The notes beneath the pieces were generated by a model. That model did no database searches, was not told where the DNA came from, and worked only from the letters and a program-made list of their open reading frames with translations. Both the position numbers and the translations under genes were made by a program. DNA of 29,050 nt, from NCBI GenBank assembly GCA_001942045.1, contig MSTD01000045.1:17999-47048 (forward strand), given 5' to 3'. Shown in pieces: positions 1 to 6,749 of the stretch (position 1 is its first letter; each line of letters opens with the position of its first letter). The DNA comes from Mycolicibacterium porcinum (GTDB lineage Bacteria > Actinomycetota > Actinomycetes > Mycobacteriales > Mycobacteriaceae).

Positions 1-813
1 CTCGCCGGGAGCGGCGGGGCCGGGGCGGGTGGAGCATCGCAAGCGGGACTCGGAAGCGAGGATTCGCCGTACAAGTGGTCCGACAAGGATCTCTATAGGG
101 GCGACCCGTCGTCGAACGACATAAACCAGGACAACCTCGGCGACTGCTATCTGGTCGCCGCCATGGGGGCGCTTGCCGACGCCGATCCCGAACGCATCAA
201 AAACAAGATCACTTTCAATCCGGAGACCGGCGAGTTCGACGTCACGCTGTGGGACGGCAAGGAGTGGCGGCATATCCCGGTAACCCAGGCCGACATTGAC
301 GCCAACATGGCCGCCAGCGGCGGCAGCGACGTCGACACCGATGATCCGACGCAAGTGAACCACCAAGGTGCGTTGTGGCCGGCGGTGATCGAGAGCGCCT
401 ATGGCAAGCTCAAGGCGCCAGATCAGAACCTCTTCACGGGCATCGGGCAGGGCGGAAAATCTGGCACAGCCCTTGAGGCGCTGACCGGAAACCGCGGGAC
501 GACGTTGCTTCCCAAGCAGGAGTGGTTCCGCACGCTCAATATCGACCAACAGGTCTCGCAGGCCCTGCGAAACCACCAGCCCGTCGTGATCTCGACGAGC
601 GACGAAGCGGGTAAGGCCGGATTGGTTCCCAACCACGTCTACACAGTCCTGGGTATAGAAGGTGCCGGTAGTGAGGCCATGGTCACCGTGCGAAACCCGT
701 GGGGCGGGGATGGCGCAGTAAGAACACTACGGCTGGGCGATCTAGTCGGATCGGGATGGTCTGGGGCGATCGGCAATAGCCCCATGGACGGCGTGACAAT
801 CGGCGGGTACTAG
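1..813 (+). CDS. Calpain-like (C2 family) cysteine protease, 5' end outside the window
   Basis: The reading frame is open from base 1, so the N-terminus lies outside the window; 270 codons remain. The fragment starts with a Gly/Ala/Ser-rich linker and then shows the calpain catalytic domain. The Cys lies in NLGDCYLVAAMGAL (Cys codon at 145), the His in PNHVYTV (His codon at 634) and the Asn in VRNPWGG (Asn codon at 694), in the order expected for a complete Cys-His-Asn triad. Bacterial calpain domains are often the C-terminal effector part of larger, sometimes secreted, proteins; that this one is an exported effector or toxin is inference, since the N-terminal part cannot be seen. A small membrane-anchored protein gene follows after 15 bp, which suggests a functional pair. 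Base composition looks somewhat less GC-rich than in the core genes to the right. Confidence 0.85.
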   Translation, partial: LAGSGGAGAGGASQAGLGSEDSPYKWSDKDLYRGDPSSNDINQDNLGDCYLVAAMGALADADPERIKNKITFNPETGEFDVTLWDGKEWRHIPVTQADIDANMAASGGSDVDTDDPTQVNHQGALWPAVIESAYGKLKAPDQNLFTGIGQGGKSGTALEALTGNRGTTLLPKQEWFRTLNIDQQVSQALRNHQPVVISTSDEAGKAGLVPNHVYTVLGIEGAGSEAMVTVRNPWGGDGAVRTLRLGDLVGSGWSGAIGNSPMDGVTIGGY

Positions 814-828
814 CAAGGAGCAAATACG

Positions 829-1335
829 TTGCCAGCTAAATGGTTTCTCATCGCGCTCGTCAGCGTCCTCGTTGCAGTGATGGCCGCCGTGGTTTACACC
901 CAATACCGCCCATCGCAACAGAACCTTCTCGACACCATCGACCAAGCCCCCTCCTGGGACGGCGCACCGAAACTCGTTGACTTGAGCAACGAGTCGGAGG
1001 CTGATCAAGAACGGTTCACCGAACGCCTGCGAACGGCAGCGGTGGAAATCCTCCCCGACGCCCGCATCACCGAAGAGCGGCTGTTCGTCGACAACGCAGG
1101 CGTCTGGGATGCCGTCCGCAAGTCCAGCGATGTGTATTTCCGTCGATTCGGATACAGCCAGACCACGGAGAGCACCGCCCCGTCGGGTCAATGGACGGTC
1201 AACTACATCGTGCGGCGGCCTGGCAGCGGTTTACGTCGCACGTTCGACAACCGCATCGCGCTGGTACTTGAAATGCCTATCCCCCGAATCGAGGGCGTGC
1301 TCGTCGGCTACTTCGTCATGCGGCCGAACGACTGA
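829..1335 (+). CDS. Small membrane-anchored protein paired with the calpain-like protease
   Basis: This 168-residue protein starts at TTG, with AAGGAG at 815-820 placed 8 bases ahead. Residues about 5-24 (FLIALVSVLVAVMAAVVY) form one N-terminal membrane segment or uncleaved signal anchor; the rest is a soluble, charged domain, presumably outside the membrane. I do not recognise the family. It follows the protease gene by 15 bp in the same direction and is probably co-transcribed with it. A role as inhibitor or immunity partner of the protease is possible by analogy with toxin-immunity pairs, but nothing in the sequence proves it. Just behind the stop codon lies a truncated copy of its own 5' end, so the gene has been duplicated at least once. 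Confidence 0.75.
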   Translation: MPAKWFLIALVSVLVAVMAAVVYTQYRPSQQNLLDTIDQAPSWDGAPKLVDLSNESEADQERFTERLRTAAVEILPDARITEERLFVDNAGVWDAVRKSSDVYFRRFGYSQTTESTAPSGQWTVNYIVRRPGSGLRRTFDNRIALVLEMPIPRIEGVLVGYFVMRPND

Positions 1336-1337
1336 AT

Positions 1338-1383
1338 CACGTTGTCTGCTAAGCGGTTTCTCATCGCGCTCGTCAGCCGTCCT
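1338..1383 (+). pseudogene. Truncated duplicate of the 5' end of the preceding membrane-protein gene
   Basis: A TTG codon at 1342 opens a sequence matching the start of the 829-1335 gene. Of the first 36 coding bases 32 are identical, including an exact 23-base match (1355-1377 against 842-864). The translated start SAKRFLIALVS corresponds to PAKWFLIALVS. One extra base after the match shifts the frame, and similarity ends near 1383. The last codons and the stop of the opposing arsR gene lie inside this remnant, so it marks a junction between two once separate segments. Confidence 0.7.
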
Positions 1384-1696
1384 GCTCGACGGCATCCTTG
1401 ATCCGCGCGAGCCGGCGGTCCCAACCGGCGGCGATCCCGTCGAGCCGGCGCGCCACCTCGCTGAGCCGAGCCCCGACCGCCTCGTACCTCACCTCACGCC
1501 CCACCCTGGTGGCTGCCACCAGGCCGACATCGGTGAGCACCTTCAGGTGTTTGGCGATGGCCTGGCGGGTGATCGGGAGCTCATCGGCCAGGGCCGACGC
1601 CGACGCGGGCCGACGCCCTAGGGCGACAAGCACCTGCCATCGGCTGTCGTCGGCCAGCGCCGCGAAAACCTGTACCGGCGAGGCACTTTCAGGCAT
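1373..1696 (-). CDS. ArsR-family winged-helix transcriptional regulator
   Basis: The 107-residue product has the compact winged helix-turn-helix of ArsR/SmtB repressors. The core is at about residues 10-75: FAALADDSRWQVLVALGRR, then the recognition helix region ITRQAIAKHLKVLTDVGLV and the wing TRVGREVRYEA. No cysteine metal-binding motif is visible, so it probably belongs to the SdpR-like subgroup often paired with SRPBCC proteins. Its ATG overlaps the end of the SRPBCC gene by 8 bp, implying translational coupling. The likely operator is the pair of TGCAAC/GTTGCA palindromes in front of the SRPBCC gene, which would give autoregulation. Its 3' end runs into a remnant of the neighbouring membrane-protein gene. 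Confidence 0.88.
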   Translation of the reverse strand: MPESASPVQVFAALADDSRWQVLVALGRRPASASALADELPITRQAIAKHLKVLTDVGLVAATRVGREVRYEAVGARLSEVARRLDGIAAGWDRRLARIKDAVEQDG

Positions 1697-2138
1697 CGGC
1701 GGCGGCCCCCACTAGGTACTTCTGGGCGAGGCCGAGCTCGAGTGTCCAGCCGCCACTGTGGTCGTCGAACCGGGAGCGGCGATTGGCCTCAGGCTCGTCG
1801 AGCGAGGCGAACCCGCTCTCGACGACCCGCAGCACCACACCGGATGGCGCCGGAGTGATCCAGAATTCGACGAGCGTGGACGAGCTGTCGAGATCGTCGG
1901 CATCGATATGCCAGCGGAAGGCCACGTAGCGCGGCTCGTCCACCGCGACCGTCCGCAACGCGAACCGCCCGTGCGTGGGGTCGGTGACGATGGCGACGTC
2001 GCCGTCCCGTTCGATCTGGTGTTCAGTGATCCGCTCGTCGTTGATGTACCAGCCGGGCTCGCTCACCAGGTCCCAGACGCGTTGCGCCGGTGCGTCGATG
2101 GTGATCTCTCGCTCGATGCGGTCGAAGTCGGTGGTCAT
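1689..2138 (-). CDS. SRPBCC (AHSA1-type) domain protein
   Basis: The 149-residue product is a single SRPBCC/AHSA1 domain: the N-terminal strand IEREITIDAPAQRVWDLVSE, a central beta sheet (YVAFRWHIDADD, STLVEFWITP, VVLRVVESGF) and a C-terminal helix after GGWTLEL. Such proteins bind hydrophobic ligands in a cavity; the ligand here is unknown. ATG at 2138 is chosen because AGAGGA lies a suitable distance upstream and the residues align with the family from there. A longer frame would start inside the operator palindromes. It forms a two-gene operon with the ArsR regulator, an arrangement common in actinobacteria. Confidence 0.88.
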   Translation of the reverse strand: MTTDFDRIEREITIDAPAQRVWDLVSEPGWYINDERITEHQIERDGDVAIVTDPTHGRFALRTVAVDEPRYVAFRWHIDADDLDSSSTLVEFWITPAPSGVVLRVVESGFASLDEPEANRRSRFDDHSGGWTLELGLAQKYLVGAAADA

Positions 2139-2165
2139 ATCGGGGTTCCTCTCTGGCCGGATTGC

Positions 2166-2217
2166 TGCAACCCAAGAGTTGCACATGAAGCCCCGTTATT
2201 GCAACCCTCGGGTTGCA
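2166..2217. promoter_or_regulatory. Tandem palindromic operators of the SRPBCC-arsR operon
   Basis: Two 18-bp palindromes, TGCAACCCAAGAGTTGCA (2166-2183) and TGCAACCCTCGGGTTGCA (2200-2217), sit 34 bp apart centre to centre between the TetR stop and the SRPBCC start. The shared form is TGCAACnCnnGnGTTGCA. Paired sites directly ahead of an operon that encodes an ArsR repressor are best read as its autoregulatory operators. Binding by ArsR is inference. Confidence 0.65.
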
Positions 2218-2227
2218 GTTTGGTCTT

Positions 2228-2863
2228 CTACTCCTCGTGCAGGACCGGGTCCGACTCCAGATGGGTCAGCCCGTTCCAAGCCAGGTTGACCACGTGCGCG
2301 GCTACCACTTCTTTCTTGGGCTCGCGGACGTCGAGCCACCACTGTGCGGTCATCGACACCGATCCGACCAGCGCCTGGGCGTACAGCGGCGCGAGGTCCG
2401 GGTCGAGCCCGCGGCGGGAGAAATCGCCGGCCAGGATCGAAGACACCTGGTTGACCGCGTCGTTGAGCAACGTGGCGTACGTCCCCGAGGTGATGGCCGC
2501 GGGCGAGTCCCGGATCAGGATGCGGAAGCCGTCGGTGTGCTCCTCGACGTAGGTCAGCAGCGCCAGCGCCACCCGCTCGACCCGCACCCGGGACCGGTTG
2601 TTGGTCAGCGACGAGGTGATCCCGTCCAGCAGGGCCGACATCTCCCGGTCGACGACGACGGCGTACAGGCCTTCTTTGCCGCCGAAATGCTCGTAGACCA
2701 CGGGTTTGGAGACATTCGCGCGCTGGGCGATCTCCTCGATCGAGGTTCCCTCGTAGCCCCGCTCGGCGAACAGCGACTTGGCGATCTCGATGAGCTGTTG
2801 TCGCCGTTCATTGCCGGTCATCCGGGCCCGAGGGGCCCTGACTTCCTTCTCGGGTGCTGCCAC
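2228..2863 (-). CDS. TetR-family transcriptional regulator (Rv1019-like)
   Basis: The 211-residue product has an N-terminal TetR helix-turn-helix at about residues 18-65 (RRQQLIEIAKSLFAERGYEG, then SIEEIAQRANVSKPVVYEHF) and an all-helical C-terminal domain with WWLDVREPKKE. It lies beside tRNA-Gln and glmU, the position of M. tuberculosis Rv1019, so I take it as that orthologue. In M. tuberculosis the gene precedes mfd; here an SRPBCC-arsR pair follows instead. A GTG start at 2863 is supported by a TANNNT box exactly 7 bases upstream, which suggests a leaderless transcript. Confidence 0.9.
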   Translation of the reverse strand: MAAPEKEVRAPRARMTGNERRQQLIEIAKSLFAERGYEGTSIEEIAQRANVSKPVVYEHFGGKEGLYAVVVDREMSALLDGITSSLTNNRSRVRVERVALALLTYVEEHTDGFRILIRDSPAAITSGTYATLLNDAVNQVSSILAGDFSRRGLDPDLAPLYAQALVGSVSMTAQWWLDVREPKKEVVAAHVVNLAWNGLTHLESDPVLHEE

Positions 2864-2890
2864 GCATATCAGGCTAGACCGTTCGACTAG
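2864..2890 (-). promoter_or_regulatory. Leaderless promoter and possible operator of the TetR gene
   Basis: On the minus strand TAGCCT (complement of 2871-2876) stands 7 bases before the GTG start, matching the mycobacterial TANNNT -10 box with transcription beginning at the start codon. The 17-base sequence CTAGTCGAACGGTCTAG (complement of 2874-2890) overlaps it and has CTAG at both ends plus partial internal symmetry, so it could be an autoregulatory TetR operator. Both readings are inference from pattern and position. Confidence 0.4.
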
Positions 2891-2906
2891 AGTCTCTCCC
2901 GGACAT

Positions 2907-2978
2907 TCCGTCGTGGTGTAATCGGCAGCACCTCTGATTTTGGTTCAGATAGTTCAGGTTCGAGTCCTGGCGACGGAG
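2907..2978 (+). tRNA. tRNA-Gln (anticodon TTG)
   Basis: A 72-base cloverleaf can be folded. The acceptor arms TCCGTCG and CGACGGA pair fully, the discriminator is G, the anticodon stem TCTGA/TCAGA encloses the loop TTTTGGT with anticodon TTG, and the T-arm carries GGTTCGAGTCC. The 3' CCA is not encoded. It sits between the TetR gene and glmU, the same place as the glutamine tRNA of M. tuberculosis. Confidence 0.96.
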
Positions 2979-3064
2979 CAATTGAGTACGGCGAGCGTTC
3001 ACAAAATGCCCGCTTGCGACATGTCGCGAACAGACACGGTCGCTCGGCGGAAAAGGGGATCAAG

Positions 3065-4522
3065 TTGTCGACCACCGAAGCCGCAGTCGTCGTACTGGCA
3101 GCAGGTGCCGGGACCCGAATGCGCTCGGACACCCCGAAGGTCCTGCACACCCTCGCCGGCCGCAGCATGCTCAGCCACGCCGTCCACACCGTGGCCAACG
3201 CGGCTGCCCAGCATCTGGTGGTCGTCCTCGGCCACGACCGGGAGCGCATCGCCCCCGCGGTCGGCGAGCTGGCAGAGAAGCTGGGCCGCACCATCGACGT
3301 GGCCATCCAGGACCAGCAGCTGGGCACCGGCCACGCTGTGGCCTGCGGCCTGAGCTCGCTGCCCGACGAGTTCGCCGGCACGGTCGTGGTGACCTCGGGT
3401 GACGTCCCCCTGCTGGACGCCGACACCCTGGCCGGGCTCATCGAAACCCACAGCACCGCGACAGCCGCCGCCACCGTGGTCACCACCACGGTGCCCGACC
3501 CCACCGGCTACGGCCGCATCCTGCGCACCCAGGACAACGAGGTCATCGGCATCGTCGAGCAGGCCGACGCCACCGAGTCGCAGCGGGCGATCCGCGAGGT
3601 CAACGCCGGGGTGTACGCCTTCGACATCGCCGACCTGCGCTCGGCGCTGAGCCGGTTGAGCTCGAACAACGCCCAGCAGGAGCTCTACCTCACCGACGTC
3701 ATCGCGATCGTGCGGCAGGACGGCCGGACGGTGCGGGCCATGCACGTCGACGACAGCGCACTGGTGGCCGGCGTCAACGACCGGGTGCAGCTCGCCGACC
3801 TCGGCGCCGAACTCAACCGCCGCATCGTCGCCCGCCATCAACGCGCCGGCGTGACGATCGTCGACCCGGCCACCACATGGATCGACGTCGACGTCACTAT
3901 CGGGCGCGACACCGTCGTGCGCCCCGGCACCCAACTGCTCGGCACCACCGAGATCGGCGCCGGCTGCGAGATCGGCCCAGACTCCACGCTGACCGACATG
4001 GAGGTGGGCGACGGCGCATCGGTGGTGCGCACACACGGCCAGCTTGCCGTGATCGGGGCCGGCGCGACCGTCGGCCCGTTCACCTATCTGCGGCCGGGCA
4101 CCATTCTCGGGGCCGACGCCAAGCTCGGCGCCTTCGTCGAGACGAAGAACTCGACGATCGGCACCGGCACCAAGGTGCCGCACCTGACCTACGTCGGCGA
4201 CGCCGACATCGGCGATCACAGCAACATCGGGGCGTCCAGCGTGTTCGTCAACTACGACGGCGAGAACAAGCACCGGACCACCATCGGCTCCCACGTGCGC
4301 ACCGGGTCGGACACGATGTTCATCGCCCCGGTTTCCGTCGGCGACGGCGCGTACACCGGAGCCGGCACCGTGCTGCGCGATGATGTCCCGCCCGGCGCGT
4401 TGGCGGTCTCGGACAACGCCCAACGCACCATCGAGGGCTGGGTCGAGCGGAAACGGCCGGGGTCCGCGGCTGCGGAAGCCGCGCGCAAGGCCCAAGCCGC
4501 CGACCGGGCCGACGACGTCTGA
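3065..4522 (+). CDS. glmU: Bifunctional UDP-GlcNAc pyrophosphorylase / glucosamine-1-phosphate acetyltransferase
   Basis: GlmU acetylates glucosamine-1-phosphate and then couples the product to UTP, giving UDP-GlcNAc for peptidoglycan and arabinogalactan linker synthesis. The product from this start is 485 residues, normal for mycobacteria. The N-terminal uridylyltransferase begins with [13 protein letters not shown] (residues 7-19). The C-terminal left-handed beta-helix carries hexapeptide repeats such as [17 protein letters not shown] and [12 protein letters not shown], with the acetyltransferase residues around [14 protein letters not shown] longer frame begins at 3014, but TTG at 3065 is preferred: AAAAGGGGA lies just upstream and the N-terminus then matches GlmU. 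In other mycobacteria prs follows directly; here a reversed DUF559 cassette separates the two. Confidence 0.97.
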   Translation: MSTTEAAVVVLAAGAGTRMRSDTPKVLHTLAGRSMLSHAVHTVANAAAQHLVVVLGHDRERIAPAVGELAEKLGRTIDVAIQDQQLGTGHAVACGLSSLPDEFAGTVVVTSGDVPLLDADTLAGLIETHSTATAAATVVTTTVPDPTGYGRILRTQDNEVIGIVEQADATESQRAIREVNAGVYAFDIADLRSALSRLSSNNAQQELYLTDVIAIVRQDGRTVRAMHVDDSALVAGVNDRVQLADLGAELNRRIVARHQRAGVTIVDPATTWIDVDVTIGRDTVVRPGTQLLGTTEIGAGCEIGPDSTLTDMEVGDGASVVRTHGQLAVIGAGATVGPFTYLRPGTILGADAKLGAFVETKNSTIGTGTKVPHLTYVGDADIGDHSNIGASSVFVNYDGENKHRTTIGSHVRTGSDTMFIAPVSVGDGAYTGAGTVLRDDVPPGALAVSDNAQRTIEGWVERKRPGSAAAEAARKAQAADRADDV

Positions 4523-4530
4523 CCGTCGAG

Positions 4531-4585
4531 AACCCGTTGTGCCGCGATGTGCGGTCAGCATGTGGCTGCAGATCGCGGCGTTGAT
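4531..4585. repeat. 55-bp hairpin-forming direct repeat, copy A
   Basis: All 55 bases are identical to those at 5605-5659, in the same orientation. The repeat starts 8 bp after the glmU stop. Inside it GCCGCGAT (4541-4548) and ATCGCGGC (4572-4579) are perfect inverted arms, and CAGC/GCTG (4556-4559 and 4565-4568) can form an inner stem, so a single strand would fold into a hairpin. The two copies bracket the DUF559 gene. Confidence 0.9.
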
Positions 4586-4610
4586 GGTCTGTTCGATGTT
4601 TCAAGCCCAG

Positions 4611-5579
4611 TCAGGCCGCCAGGTCGAGCAGATCGAACTCGCAGCCCGGCCCACAGGCACGCCCGCTCACCGCGATCCCGTGCCGCCGCATCACTTGGGC
4701 AACCTTCGCAGCAGTCCGACACGGCCGGTCGAATACCTGCTGGTATGACAGCCGGACGGTCGACAAGCCCTCCACCGCGGCATCGAGATCACGCTCGAAA
4801 TCCTTGTTTCGAGCCGACAACGAATCGTGGAACATGCGACCGTCGAGCTCGACCACTAGCCGTTCCCCGTACTCGGTATCGCGATAACAAACACCTACCG
4901 ACGAGGTAGACCGCTTCTGCCTCTCGGCCCGGGGCAGCCCGTGCGCGCGCTCCACGCGACTGAGATACCCGTGTTCGAGGACCGAGCACGTGCCCTCGGC
5001 GATATCCAGCAGTATTGCCCGTATCCAGCGGCGCCGGTGCACTCGTCGGCGAGCATCGAGGGCGGCAAGCAAATGCCGCGCTGTGGTTCGCCGCGACTGA
5101 CAGGCATTGGCCAGAACCGCAACAGCGCCCAACTCGGTCGTCGCGCGGCAGGCAACGTCGAGTGCAGCCTCCTCGTAGCGCATCCGTGGCGGCCCGACAT
5201 GCCAGAGCACCCGCTCCTTGAAGTGCGAGAAATGGTGGATACGGACGCCGGGCGGCTCTGCCAACGAGGTCCGTTTGCGGGCGACGCCGACGTGGATCAC
5301 AGAGCCATCGTCCGACAAGGCCGAGTCGAGGCACAGTGCGGCGGGAGCCGCATAAAGGACTGCCGCCCAGGCCCGTTGCAACCAGCTCAACGGTCCGGTG
5401 TGGTCGACGTATACGCCATCGTGGACCCGCGTCCACTCGTTGCGCCTGAGCAACCTCCGGATATCGTGCTGCTCCATTCCTGCGTCCAGCGCTTGTCGGC
5501 GCGAAATGACCCCAGCCTGTTGTCGAAGCACGTGGTCGATGTCCACGCTGCCATGGTCATACGACCGAGGCACCGCCAC
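4611..5579 (-). CDS. AbiEi-like winged helix plus DUF559 (Vsr-like nuclease fold) protein
   Basis: The product is about 322 residues from GTG at 5579; a second GTG at 5573 is also possible. The N-terminal part, about residues 13-60 (VLRQQAGVISRRQALDAGM ... WTRVHDGVYVDH), is the AbiEi-type winged helix found in antitoxins. The C-terminal part, about residues 225-310, resembles DUF559, a PD-(D/E)xK or Vsr-like endonuclease fold, with the core RLVVELDGRMFH followed by a helix rich in Arg and Asp (FERDLDAAVE). Mycobacteria carry many scattered and variable copies of this family; their function is unsettled. This copy is antisense to its neighbours, separates glmU from prs and lies between perfect direct repeats, so it looks like an inserted cassette. 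No clear ribosome binding site precedes either start. Confidence 0.88.
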   Translation of the reverse strand: MAVPRSYDHGSVDIDHVLRQQAGVISRRQALDAGMEQHDIRRLLRRNEWTRVHDGVYVDHTGPLSWLQRAWAAVLYAAPAALCLDSALSDDGSVIHVGVARKRTSLAEPPGVRIHHFSHFKERVLWHVGPPRMRYEEAALDVACRATTELGAVAVLANACQSRRTTARHLLAALDARRRVHRRRWIRAILLDIAEGTCSVLEHGYLSRVERAHGLPRAERQKRSTSSVGVCYRDTEYGERLVVELDGRMFHDSLSARNKDFERDLDAAVEGLSTVRLSYQQVFDRPCRTAAKVAQVMRRHGIAVSGRACGPGCEFDLLDLAA

Positions 5580-5604
5580 CAGTACCGGATGACGGTCTGT
5601 GGAT

Positions 5605-5659
5605 AACCCGTTGTGCCGCGATGTGCGGTCAGCATGTGGCTGCAGATCGCGGCGTTGAT
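5605..5659. repeat. 55-bp hairpin-forming direct repeat, copy B
   Basis: This is the second exact copy of the element at 4531-4585, offset by 1074 bp and lying between the DUF559 start and prs. The same GCCGCGAT/ATCGCGGC arms are present. Outside the core the flanks diverge at once on the left (TGTGGAT against TCGAG), and on the right after a few bases, which gives sharp repeat borders. Confidence 0.9.
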
Positions 5660-5725
5660 AGTCACTATCCGAGGTTTCGTGTTGGCAATCTGGTAACCCG
5701 GCTACGAACTACCAGAAACGCTACG

Positions 5726-5768
5726 TACGATTGCTCCGTATCGATCCCCAACCGCGAAGGCAGCCATA
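5726..5768 (+). promoter_or_regulatory. prs: Possible prs promoter and ribosome binding site
   Basis: Because the DUF559 cassette separates prs from glmU, prs should need its own promoter. TACGAT at 5726-5731 fits the TANNNT -10 form and would give a leader of about 30 bases; no good -35 box is visible. GAAGG at 5756-5760 is a plausible ribosome binding site for the GTG at 5769. A short inverted repeat, CTGGTA/TACCAG (near 5690-5714), lies just upstream. Confidence 0.3.
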
Positions 5769-6749
5769 GTGGCCACGGACTGGACCGACAATCGAAAAAA
5801 CCTGATGCTGTTCTCCGGGCGTGCGCACCCGGAACTGGCTGAGCAGGTCGCCAAGGAACTCGACGTCGAGGTCACGGCGCAGACCGCCCGCGACTTTGCC
5901 AACGGCGAGATCTTCGTCCGGTTCGACGAGTCCGTGCGCGGCTGCGACGCGTTCGTGCTGCAGTCGCACCCGGCGCCGCTGAACCAGTGGTTGATGGAAC
6001 AGCTCATCATGATCGACGCGCTCAAGCGTGGTAGCGCCAAGCGGATCACCGCGATCCTGCCGTTCTATCCGTATGCGCGCCAGGACAAGAAGCACCGCGG
6101 CCGCGAGCCCATCTCGGCCCGCCTGGTCGCCGATCTGCTCAAGACCGCCGGCGCCGACCGCATTGTCTCGGTCGACCTGCACACCGACCAGATCCAGGGC
6201 TTCTTCGACGGCCCCGTCGACCACATGCGCGCCCAGTCTCTGCTGTGCGGCTACATCGGCGAGAAGTACGCCGAGACCGACATGGTCGTCGTCTCCCCCG
6301 ACTCCGGCCGCGTGCGCGTCGCCGAGAAATGGGCCGACGCCCTCGGCGGTGTCCCGCTGGCCTTCATCCACAAGACCCGCGACCCGCTGGTGCCCAACCA
6401 GGTCAAGGCCAACCGGGTCGTCGGTGACGTCAAGGGCAAGACCTGCATCCTGACCGACGACATGATCGACACCGGCGGCACCATCGCCGGAGCGGTCAAG
6501 CTGCTGCGTGAGGACGGCGCCAAGGACGTGATCATCGCCGCCACCCACGGCGTGCTGTCCGATCCGGCCGCCCAGCGCCTGGCCGAGTGCGGGGCGCGCG
6601 AGGTGATCGTCACCAACACCCTGCCGATCACCGACGACAAGAAGTTCCCGCAGCTGACCGTGCTGTCCATCGCACCGTTGCTGGCCAGCACCATCCGCGC
6701 GGTGTTCGAGAACGGTTCGGTGACCGGGCTGTTCGACGGGTCCGCCTAG
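5769..6749 (+). CDS. prs: Ribose-phosphate pyrophosphokinase
   Basis: The enzyme makes phosphoribosyl pyrophosphate from ribose-5-phosphate and ATP, feeding nucleotides, histidine, tryptophan and, in mycobacteria, the arabinose donor decaprenyl-phosphoryl-arabinose. The 326-residue length is typical. Visible motifs include FANGEIFVRFDESVRG, YPYARQDKKHRGREPIS, the metal-binding SVDLHTDQIQGFF and the PRPP loop ILTDDMIDTGGTIAGA. The start is GTG with GAAGG upstream. arsC begins on the base after the stop codon and lpqT overlaps arsC, so the three form a tight operon. Confidence 0.97.
   Translation: MATDWTDNRKNLMLFSGRAHPELAEQVAKELDVEVTAQTARDFANGEIFVRFDESVRGCDAFVLQSHPAPLNQWLMEQLIMIDALKRGSAKRITAILPFYPYARQDKKHRGREPISARLVADLLKTAGADRIVSVDLHTDQIQGFFDGPVDHMRAQSLLCGYIGEKYAETDMVVVSPDSGRVRVAEKWADALGGVPLAFIHKTRDPLVPNQVKANRVVGDVKGKTCILTDDMIDTGGTIAGAVKLLREDGAKDVIIAATHGVLSDPAAQRLAECGAREVIVTNTLPITDDKKFPQLTVLSIAPLLASTIRAVFENGSVTGLFDGSA

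Noticed and set aside
2139..2186. Earlier SRPBCC start at 2186
   Set aside because: It would put the operator palindrome in the coding region and adds residues absent from the family, whereas ATG at 2138 has a ribosome binding site.
2999..4561. 520-codon minus-strand ORF opposite glmU
   Set aside because: GlmU on the plus strand is a clear full-length enzyme. The antisense frame is low-complexity (Gly, Asp, Val, His rich), as typical for frames opposite GC-rich genes.
4547..4909. Plus-strand ORF starting in repeat copy A (and a similar one at 5621 in copy B)
   Set aside because: The shared first residues only reflect the DNA repeat; the rest is antisense to DUF559 or intergenic.
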